From Shewanella salipaludis (lineage in GTDB: Bacteria > Pseudomonadota > Gammaproteobacteria > Enterobacterales > Shewanellaceae): a stretch of DNA of 64,000 nucleotides. The notes below the pieces were generated by a model. The model saw only the letters and a list, made by a program, of their open reading frames with translations. It did no database searches and had not been told where the DNA came from. The stretch is taken from positions 1-64,000 of the forward strand of contig NZ_JAAXYH010000005.1 in NCBI RefSeq assembly GCF_012911865.1, in the 5' to 3' direction. This document shows positions 58,801-64,000 of the stretch, piece by piece. The translations under genes were made by a program, and so were the position numbers. Positions within the stretch are counted from its first letter, which is position 1, and each line of letters opens with the position of its first letter.

Positions 58801-59088
58801 GTTGAGTTCCACTTCTTTGTCCAGCGGAAGCTGGGCCGCGGCCTGCTGCAACTGGGTCAGCAGCGCCTGCTTATGGTGCTCGAAATTCAGCTGGACTTGC
58901 TGATATTGGGTCGCCTTGCTCGCCAGGCTGTCTATGCCGAGTTTCAGCTCATCGAGTTGTTCGTTGGTGGTCGGCTTTTGCGGCTCGGTCTGGGGTTGCC
59001 CCCCCAAGCGATTGTTGAGCGAGAGAACTGGGCTGGCCACGGAAGCGAAGGAGAAAAAAAGAATAATAAACAGGAAAATACGCAGCAT
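55885..59088 (-). CDS. Large mechanosensitive channel (MscK/KefA-like)
   Basis: A 1067-residue channel. A signal peptide (about 18 residues) precedes a Q-rich, coiled-coil periplasmic domain (about 30-430). About eleven helices follow, ending in the MscS core (about 800-1060) with G-L-G-F-G-L-Q-E-I-F-A-N-F-I-S-G and the beta domain I-G-D-T-V-T-I-R-E-L-T-G-T-V-S-K-I. It releases osmolytes on hypo-osmotic shock. 25 bases upstream of the phosphodiesterase gene. Confidence 0.92.
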   Translation of the reverse strand: MLRIFLFIILFFSFASVASPVLSLNNRLGGQPQTEPQKPTTNEQLDELKLGIDSLASKATQYQQVQLNFEHHKQALLTQLQQAAAQLPLDKEVELNQQVSMAHFRLSELKESEAQLSQQVAELLQRHNNLPGVISKARQALTQHQKTELAPIDTPKGQVQQAQRLLYEQSLATDEAELASSQKRIELAQLQLQLLRQQLLQQETQIETLNKVMSEKRQQQTEATLADNLQPSEAGTDPLSQQLSDANQLYGQKLQTLTLQIGNAIEQQEDTEKQYQSQSQQLTNIQEQITWVKMNSAFGERFLQMLQSLPKPPSQEGLQADIADARLARYHLEQQLSINEQRYEQSNLLNEFQLKLLASQQVLIEQLLQGYDQYLNELAKLKVNFEQLNQLHQTLKNTLNEHLFWVPNAASISKLWLTDVHSSGLWLLQPGQWQQLQQTWAEQNNYWSWWIILLVLCLVAQDLLSPGFNAAMDEYATRVGNVTQDKFIYTFKALTATFGYALVKPFPIIVAGLILYASERNSVQAIGMGTLAIGLIYLLHRLTRLLASEKGVMVGHFKWPREVLQLGQLRFRKFVIVASPLIWVMGFTEVLDASLVRNSIGRGAFILFCLVLFLLYKDMLLLSKQHNEPQQDGKNKQLLQKLLWSGLIFVPLVSAVLAIRGYYFTAFQMLLQLQLSFLLGLSFLLLYQLIRRWMLIEHRRIAFDRAKAKRAERLAQRDKGEIQGGINETADSYEEPVVDLDTISSQSLGLVRSLLLLAFLISLIGLWTQTHTALFSFLDGISLWTSSAMVNGMEQTLPITLKSLLFAIVIVGFSMMIATNLPGLLELVLLQRLDLSPGTGFAITTVSRYLVVFFGLLVGFSTLGMEWSKLQWLIAALSVGLGFGLQEIFANFISGLIILFEKPVRIGDTVTIRELTGTVSKIQIRATTIIDWDRKEIIVPNKAFITEQLINWSLSDPITRVIVYVSVARDSDPAKVEASLYQAVRECQDALQTPEPEVWFAGFGKHTQDYEVRAYAKEMASRWPLRHDLHKRITRKLKENQLELAYPQMEIHIHNGQQRDTASLIRS

Positions 59089-59155
59089 ATAAGGTATGAG
59101 CTTCAGGACGGGAGACTGACCATCTTAGCCAACTTGGCCGCCAATTGGTATGTTT

Positions 59156-60067
59156 CTACAGGCTCTTTTTTTGCCTTTGGGTCCTGTGACTCTGATGGGT
59201 TTCCAACAGGGCCGTCACGACCACCAGAGTGCCGCCCAGCAGGGTGCGGCCATCGAGGGTTTCACCCAGCAGCACCAATGCCAGCATGGCGCCGTAGAAA
59301 GGTTGCAGGCAGGAGACCAGGCCAACCGTCTTGGCACTCAATTGCCTCAGTGCCGAGGTGAACAGGGCATGGGGCGCGGCGGTAAAGACAACCCCCAGCA
59401 ACAAGATGAGCCACCAGGTCTGTTGCTGAATTTCGCCCGGCGTTACCTGGTGCCAGGGGGCGAGGAATAGCACGGCCACAGCTGTCTGGTAGAACATGGC
59501 TTGGGGGCCGCTGTAGGCAGAAAAATAACGCTTATGCAGCAAGTTGCGGGCGGTGAATAGCATGGCGGACAGGACCCCGAGCAGTATTCCCAGGGTGACA
59601 TCGTTGCCCAGGCTGGCCTCGGGGATCAGCAGGCTCACGCCGGCGAGCACGGCAACACCACTGAGCAAGTCCCCGAGCCTAAGCCGGGTCCGGGTCAACA
59701 TGGGTTCGAGCAGCACAGTCATCACCGGATAGCAGAAGAAGGAAATCATGCCTATGGCCACGGACGAGAGTTGCATGGAGGCGAAATAGGTCACCCAATG
59801 CAGGCTGACCAAGACCCCCAGCCCGATGGCTATGAGGTAATCCCGGCCGCTGCCGAGGGTGAGTCTATGGCGGCTGAACTTGACTATCGAGGCCAGCACC
59901 ACGGCGGCAACGATGCAGCGCAGCAGGGTGATATCCAAGGCGCCAAGGGGAATGAGCTTGGAGAACAGGGCCGTGCCACCGAAGAGCAGCACCGCCAGGT
60001 GCAGTTCTATGAGACCCGCACCCGGCAACCCGGATGATGCCGGGGCGGGAGTCTTGGGTCCCGGCAT
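59156..60067 (-). CDS. DMT-family transporter (EamA domains)
   Basis: A 303-residue protein with about ten helices in two EamA repeats. F-G-G-T-A-L-F-S-K at the start of repeat one and the L-L-G-E-T-L-D-G-R-T-L-L-G-G end of repeat two are typical. Substrate unknown. ATG 60067 used; a TTG at 60085 is an alternative. Twenty-three bases after psd. Confidence 0.85.
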   Translation of the reverse strand: MPGPKTPAPASSGLPGAGLIELHLAVLLFGGTALFSKLIPLGALDITLLRCIVAAVVLASIVKFSRHRLTLGSGRDYLIAIGLGVLVSLHWVTYFASMQLSSVAIGMISFFCYPVMTVLLEPMLTRTRLRLGDLLSGVAVLAGVSLLIPEASLGNDVTLGILLGVLSAMLFTARNLLHKRYFSAYSGPQAMFYQTAVAVLFLAPWHQVTPGEIQQQTWWLILLLGVVFTAAPHALFTSALRQLSAKTVGLVSCLQPFYGAMLALVLLGETLDGRTLLGGTLVVVTALLETHQSHRTQRQKKSL

Positions 60068-60090
60068 TTGCGCTGGTGCTTGCAAGCGTC

Positions 60091-60972
60091 TCAGTCTGCC
60101 TGTTTGGTCTGTGGCGCCAGGGTGGCGAAGGGGGCGCCCATACGGGTGACGGCCTCGGCTTCGACGCCGGCGGCAAAATCGGTCAGTGCGTTCTTGGCAA
60201 ACAACATGACGACAGTGCTGCCGAGTTTGAAGCGACCCATTTCGGCGCCCTTCTCCAAGGTGAGGGCTTCCGGCCCCTGGGTCGGATAGTCCCAGGTGAA
60301 TACTCGCTTGCCTTCTGGGGGCGTCACTGTGCCGGCCCAGACGGTTTCTATGCTGGCCACTATCGTCGCGCCGACCAACACCATGGCCAGTGGGCCAACC
60401 TCAGTTTCAAAAATGGCCACAACCCGCTCGTTGCGGGCGAATAGCCCGGGTACATGGCGTGCGGTCAGAGGGTTGACCGAAAACAGCTCTCCCGGCACAT
60501 AGGTCATCTTGGACAGGGTGCCGCGAATGGGCATATGGATCCTATGATAATCCTTGGGTGCCAGATAGATGGTGGCAAAATCACCGCCGTCGAAGCGTTT
60601 GGCATCTTCGGCTTGATCGCCGAGCAAGGCCAGTGAGGAATAATTGTGCCCCTTGGCCTGGAAGATACGGCCATCCTCGATAGGCCCCAGCTGGCTCACG
60701 GCACCGTCGACCGGGTGCACCATGATGTCACTGTCCTGGCACAGGGGCCTGATGCCGGGCTTGAGTGCCCGGGTAAAGAAGGCATTGAAGCTGGTGTAGG
60801 CTTCGGGTTGGCTCTGGGCCGCCTCACTCATGTCAATCTTATATCGCTTGATGAACCACTTAATGCCGGCGGTGGTCAAAGCACCGGCTTCGGCGGCGGC
60901 CAATTTACCCACTAAGCGTGATAACAAGTGTTTAGGCAGCAGATACTGCAACGCTATCTTCACTTTATCCAA
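60091..60972 (-). CDS. psd: Phosphatidylserine decarboxylase
   Basis: A 293-residue proenzyme making phosphatidylethanolamine. It self-cleaves at L-G-S-T (Ser252 becomes pyruvoyl). V-H-P-V-D-G-A-V-S and H-R-I-H-M-P-I-R-G motifs hold the catalytic aspartate and histidine. The start is TTG with AAGGAAG six bases upstream. It follows rsgA on the same strand, as in E. coli. Confidence 0.96.
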   Translation of the reverse strand: MDKVKIALQYLLPKHLLSRLVGKLAAAEAGALTTAGIKWFIKRYKIDMSEAAQSQPEAYTSFNAFFTRALKPGIRPLCQDSDIMVHPVDGAVSQLGPIEDGRIFQAKGHNYSSLALLGDQAEDAKRFDGGDFATIYLAPKDYHRIHMPIRGTLSKMTYVPGELFSVNPLTARHVPGLFARNERVVAIFETEVGPLAMVLVGATIVASIETVWAGTVTPPEGKRVFTWDYPTQGPEALTLEKGAEMGRFKLGSTVVMLFAKNALTDFAAGVEAEAVTRMGAPFATLAPQTKQAD

Positions 60973-61014
60973 TTTAGACTTCCTTCATGGTACTGATTAA
61001 TTATGGGGTGATTT

Positions 61015-62076
61015 CTACTGTTCGTCCGTTGCCGCCCTGAAATAACGGGCATGGCGCTGCTCGTCCAGGCTGGCGATGATCTTGTGATAGTTGTTGAACC
61101 TGTCCTCGGTGATCTTCCCTGCCTTGAGGGCCTCTTGCAGGGCACAGCCGGGGTCGTCGCCATGTTTACAGTCGCGAAACTTACAGGTGCCGAGGAATTC
61201 GCGGAATTCGATGAAACACCAGCCCACTCTCTGCGCCGGCAAGTGCCAGAGGGCAAACTCACGCACCCCGGGGGAGTCGATGAGATCGCCGCCGCTGGGC
61301 AGATGCAGCAGTTTGGCTGTGGTGGTGGTGTGTTGTCCCAGGCCCGAGTTGTCTGAGACATCGCCGACCAGCAATTCGGCGTCCGGCAGCAGGGCATTGA
61401 TCATGGAGGATTTACCTACACCCGACTGGCCCGCGAAGACGCTGACCTTGTCCTTGAGCAGGCCCTTGATGGCATCCAGGCCGTCACCGGATTTGCTGCT
61501 GACTTTAAACACCTTGTAGCCTATGTCTTCATAACGCTGGAGCGCGGCGGCTATCTCATCGGCCTCGTCTGGATTGAGCAAGTCTATCTTGTTGAGGATG
61601 ATCACCGGGGGTATGCCCGTGTCTTCGGCGGCCACCAGATAGCGGTCGATGATCTGAGTGGTAAAGCTGGGTAACACGGATGAGACTATGAGGATCTGAT
61701 CTATGTTGGCGGCAATCACCTTGACGCCATCGTACAGATCCGGACGGGTCAGGGACGAAGTGCGCGGGTGCACGGCTTCCACTATGCCGCCAATGCCGGA
61801 CTGTTGTTCGAGTGCCAGCCTGACGATCACCTTGTCGCCTGTCACCAGGCCTTTGATGGTGCGGCGGATGTTGCAGCGCACGGTTTGACCGTCCGCAGTC
61901 TCTATGTCTGCATGCTGGCCGAAGCGGGAGATCACCACCCCAGCCTGTTCCGGTCCGAGAGAATTGTCCTGTAGTTCAGGCAAGTTTTTATCTGAATTGC
62001 CGCGCTGCAATCGCTTCTCGTGATTGGCACGCATGCGCCGTAACTGGCCTTGGCTTAGGGGTTTCTTTTTGCTCAC
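61015..62076 (-). CDS. rsgA: Ribosome small-subunit GTPase RsgA
   Basis: A 353-residue circularly permuted GTPase acting late in 30S assembly. OB domain (about 45-115), G4 N-K-I-D, G1 G-Q-S-G-V-G-K-S-S near 202, G3 D-S-P-G-V-R-E-F, and the zinc-finger C-K-F-R-D-C-K-H-...-C. GTG 62076 gives the usual length; the ATG at 62136 adds 20 residues. Divergent from orn. Confidence 0.95.
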   Translation of the reverse strand: MSKKKPLSQGQLRRMRANHEKRLQRGNSDKNLPELQDNSLGPEQAGVVISRFGQHADIETADGQTVRCNIRRTIKGLVTGDKVIVRLALEQQSGIGGIVEAVHPRTSSLTRPDLYDGVKVIAANIDQILIVSSVLPSFTTQIIDRYLVAAEDTGIPPVIILNKIDLLNPDEADEIAAALQRYEDIGYKVFKVSSKSGDGLDAIKGLLKDKVSVFAGQSGVGKSSMINALLPDAELLVGDVSDNSGLGQHTTTTAKLLHLPSGGDLIDSPGVREFALWHLPAQRVGWCFIEFREFLGTCKFRDCKHGDDPGCALQEALKAGKITEDRFNNYHKIIASLDEQRHARYFRAATDEQ

Positions 62077-62188
62077 AGGTTTATCTTCATCAATAAGGTG
62101 ATTTTTTGTGTTCCGAAAAGGCAGTATGATACACACTCTTGAATAAAAAAGCCTGAGTTTAGGCTAATGGACACGATAAGGCTTAGTT

Positions 62189-62734
62189 ATGGCGGCGGAC
62201 GCGAACAATCTGATTTGGGTAGATTTGGAAATGACGGGGCTGGACCCTGAGGTGGACAGGATCATAGAGATAGCCACCATAGTGACAGATCAGCAGCTGA
62301 ACATACTGGCACAGGGGCCAGTGATTGCGATTCATCAGTCCGATGACACCCTGGCGAAGATGGATGACTGGAACCAGAAACACCATGGTGAGTCCGGGCT
62401 GATCGCGAGGGTGAAGGCCAGCCAGTTCAGCGAAGCGGATGCCATAGCCCAGACGATAGCTTTCTTGAGCGAACACGTGCCCCAGGGAGCTTCCCCCATG
62501 TGTGGTAATAGCATAGGCCAGGACAGGCGTTTCCTGAATCGCTACATGAGAGAGTTGGAAGATTACTTCCACTATCGCAATGTCGATGTCAGCACCATCA
62601 AGGAGTTGGTGAAGCGCTGGAGCCCGGAAACCATGGACGGTTTCAAGAAGCAAGGCACCCACCAGGCATTGCAGGATATCCAGGAGTCCATCGCCGAACT
62701 CAGGTATTATCGCGACAAAGTATTTAAAATTTGA
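62189..62734 (+). CDS. orn: Oligoribonuclease
   Basis: A 181-residue DEDDh exonuclease degrading dinucleotides (including pGpG). D-L-E-M-T-G-L-D near residue 11, H-Q-S-D near 51, D-R-R-F near 110, and the histidine of [10 protein letters not shown] near 158. Confidence 0.97.
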   Translation: MAADANNLIWVDLEMTGLDPEVDRIIEIATIVTDQQLNILAQGPVIAIHQSDDTLAKMDDWNQKHHGESGLIARVKASQFSEADAIAQTIAFLSEHVPQGASPMCGNSIGQDRRFLNRYMRELEDYFHYRNVDVSTIKELVKRWSPETMDGFKKQGTHQALQDIQESIAELRYYRDKVFKI

Positions 62735-62764
62735 GCGATCGGCAGATAAATCTTCAAGAAGGGG

Positions 62765-62792
62765 TTGCAGGCGATGGAATTTTTCATATAAT
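62765..62792 (+). promoter_or_regulatory. Strong promoter of the tRNA-Gly operon
   Basis: TTGCAG (62765-62770), 16 bases, perfect TATAAT (62787-62792), then a G+C-rich GCGGCC discriminator. That last feature marks stringently controlled stable-RNA promoters. Confidence 0.75.
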
Positions 62793-62914
62793 GCGGCCTC
62801 AACTTTCGGATGGCATGCCGGATGGGAGTTGAATGTTGTGATACATATTTCAGTTTTGGGGTTGGAAACCTGACGCCGAAGCAGTAAGTTGGATATGTGG
62901 CACAACAGATTAAA

Positions 62915-62961
62915 GCGACATTGGCTCAGTTGGTCTTGGTGGAAATACGATACCTTGCCAA
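62915..62961 (+). pseudogene. Decayed tRNA-Gly copy
   Basis: The first 20 bases match the intact tRNA-Gly start with one change (TTGGCTCAG for TTAGCTCAG). A different 12 to 13 bases replace the D-arm end (AGAG). CGATACCTTGCCAA, the anticodon arm through GCC, is kept. Everything after is lost. It cannot form a cloverleaf. The intact copies start 80 bases and 205 bases later. Confidence 0.8.
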
Positions 62962-62994
62962 TAAAATGAGTCAGAACGACGAAGAAAAATTAAA

Positions 62995-63070
62995 GCGACA
63001 TTAGCTCAGTTGGTAGAGCGATACCTTGCCAAGGTATAGGTCATCGGTTCGAACCCGATATGTCGCTCCA
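62995..63070 (+). tRNA. tRNA-Gly (GCC)
   Basis: 76 bases. The acceptor GCGACAT pairs with ATGTCGC. The D-arm, anticodon loop TTGCCAA, variable loop and T-arm GGTTCGAACCC are all present, and CCA is encoded (63068-63070). Confidence 0.98.
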
Positions 63071-63119
63071 ATTTAAAGGTTAAGCGATTCACAAGCGTCG
63101 TTAAACCGCAAAGCATTAA

Positions 63120-63195
63120 GCGACATTAGCTCAGTTGGTAGAGCGATACCTTGCCAAGGTATAGGTCATCGGTTCGAACCCGATATGTCGCTCCA
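63120..63195 (+). tRNA. tRNA-Gly (GCC), second copy
   Basis: 76 bases, identical to the copy at 62995 including the encoded CCA. The 49-base spacer between them has no promoter, so they form one transcript. Confidence 0.98.
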
Positions 63196-63549
63196 ATTTC
63201 CAAATCCCCCTGTTTTCTCAAAAATCCAGCATTCTCAAGAGCCGCACTCGACTGTTTTGTTCGAATGAAATGATATCCGCTTGGTTTTGAACTGCACTAG
63301 TCATAGCCCGAATCATAGCTCTGAACCTTTGCCTATGCCGGCAGGGTCGCGCCAATGCCCAACAAATCCCCCTCTTGCTCTTAGCATCTCAGGTGACACT
63401 CTCGTGCTGTTGGCATTTAGTGGTGTCTGCCCATGGCTTGTTGCCGGCGGCATTTATGGCTAGTCTGGAGATTGAGTCGGCAAGGGGCCGTTCGGCATTG
63501 TTGGCGGGGAACACAAGAGGCCGTTGGCATCATTAGCGGGGGACACAAG
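63196..63549 (+). other. Spacer tRNA-Gly / nnr
   Basis: 354 bases without a gene. queG, which occupies this position in E. coli, is not present. The last 65 bases are a tandem duplication (63486-63550). No clear terminator for the tRNAs was found. Confidence 0.5.
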
Positions 63550-63550
63550 A
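63486..63550 (+). repeat. Tandem duplication at the nnr start
   Basis: Copy one (63486-63518) and copy two (63519-63550) differ at about five positions and by one base. Both contain a GCGGGG-ACACAAGA core. The second ends on the A of the nnr ATG and supplies its ribosome-binding site. Confidence 0.8.
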
Positions 63551-64000
63551 TGGCGCAAGATTTGTCTGCATTGCCCAGAAGCTTGTACACAGGCCAACAG
63601 ATACGCGCGGCCGAGACAGAGGCTGTGGCGCGGGGTGATGTGACCCTGTATGGCCTGGTCGAGCGGGCCGGTGAGGCGGCATTTGGGCTCATCACCCAGC
63701 AACACAGTGCGCCGACAGAGGTGTTGGTGCTGGCCGGCACTGGCAATAACGGCGCCGATGCGCTGGTGTGCGCCGCCAGGCTGTTGAAGGCAGGTTATGC
63801 CGTGACCCTGATGGCTTTGCCTAAGGCCGAGCCGGGTGAGCCCCTGTCGCTGGCGCTTGCGGCCTTCGCGGCTCAGGGCGGTAAGGTGCAACCCATGGCT
63901 CTGCCGGACATCGCCAAGGCCAAGCTCATAGTCGATGGGCTGTTGGGGACAGGGGTGACGGGCGTGCTGCGCCCCGGGCTGGCGGACATAATAGCCGCCG
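63550..64000 (+). CDS. nnr: NAD(P)H-hydrate epimerase/dehydratase, 5' part
   Basis: The first 150 residues of a bifunctional repair enzyme, cut by the window end. Only the YjeF N-terminal epimerase domain is seen: L-Y-T-G-Q-Q-I-R-A-A-E start, A-G-T-G-N-N-G-A-D-A-L near residue 60, and V-D-G-L-L-G-T-G near 128. ATG 63550 follows GGGGGA. The ADP/ATP-dependent dehydratase domain should follow. In E. coli nnr lies next to tsaE-amiB-mutL. Confidence 0.88.
   Translation, partial: MAQDLSALPRSLYTGQQIRAAETEAVARGDVTLYGLVERAGEAAFGLITQQHSAPTEVLVLAGTGNNGADALVCAARLLKAGYAVTLMALPKAEPGEPLSLALAAFAAQGGKVQPMALPDIAKAKLIVDGLLGTGVTGVLRPGLADIIAA

Noticed and set aside
62915..63195. Direct repeats that could look like a CRISPR or tandem array
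   Set aside because: The repeated units are tRNA-Gly genes with a full cloverleaf, plus one decayed copy.

Overview
The window is chromosomal core DNA of a marine gammaproteobacterium, most likely a Shewanella species or a close relative. The case rests on gene content and order: purA-motX-rnr-rlmB (the Vibrio/Shewanella arrangement for a sodium-driven polar flagellum), yjeT before purA, mgtE after ptsO, parE and parC separated by a sugar-dehydrogenase-like gene, an S46 dipeptidyl-peptidase, and rsgA/orn followed by tRNA-Gly genes and nnr as in E. coli. No phage, CRISPR array or complete insertion sequence is visible. The species was not determined.

Layout. 1-5.8 kb: an ABC-2-like permease, fumC, a RIO-type kinase, a small IS3-OrfA-like HTH protein in a repeat-rich spacer, and an OmpA-type lipoprotein. 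5.9-15.3 kb (minus strand): an envelope and nitrogen-PTS cluster, yrbG-kdsD-kdsC-lptC-lptA-lptB-rpoN-hpf-ptsN-rapZ-ptsO-mgtE. 15.4-20.1 kb (plus): mlaFEDCB-ibaG-murA, transcribed divergently from yrbG. Both arms serve outer-membrane and wall biogenesis: Kdo and LPS export, phospholipid retrograde transport and peptidoglycan precursor synthesis. 20.1-22.7 kb: degS and degQ/degP periplasmic proteases; degQ has a candidate sigma-E promoter. 23-31 kb: zapE, rplM-rpsI, yjeT, purA, motX (with a sigma-28-like promoter), rnr, rlmB. 31-39.7 kb: a DUF481 outer-membrane protein, rpsF-priB-rpsR-rplI (with an S6:S18-type leader), an S46 peptidase, dnaB, alr, dusA. 39.7-40.6 kb: a three-gene micro-operon ending in a PspC-domain protein, preceded by a near-perfect sigma-54 promoter and a 14-bp inverted repeat. 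40.7-53.3 kb: a crotonase, a PCu(A)C copper chaperone, DUF2333, an outer-membrane barrel, tolC, nudF, yqiB, cpdA, yqiA, parE, a PQQ-type dehydrogenase-like protein and parC. 53.3-62.7 kb: bfd (with a Fur box), a 2-hydroxyacid dehydrogenase, DUF3392, a glycerophosphodiesterase, an MscK-like channel, a DMT transporter, psd, rsgA and orn. 62.7-64 kb: a strong stable-RNA promoter, one decayed and two intact tRNA-Gly(GCC) genes, and the 5' part of nnr, which runs off the window.

The most interesting candidate is the sigma-54/PspC micro-operon at 39.7-40.6 kb. It looks like a stripped-down phage-shock-type envelope stress module made of three very small membrane or periplasmic proteins and lacking a PspA gene. 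Other points worth checking are the decayed tRNA-Gly copy inside an apparently transcribed tRNA operon, the sigma-28 promoter that fixes the motX start, the S6:S18 leader, the Fur and sigma-E sites, and several short tandem duplications.
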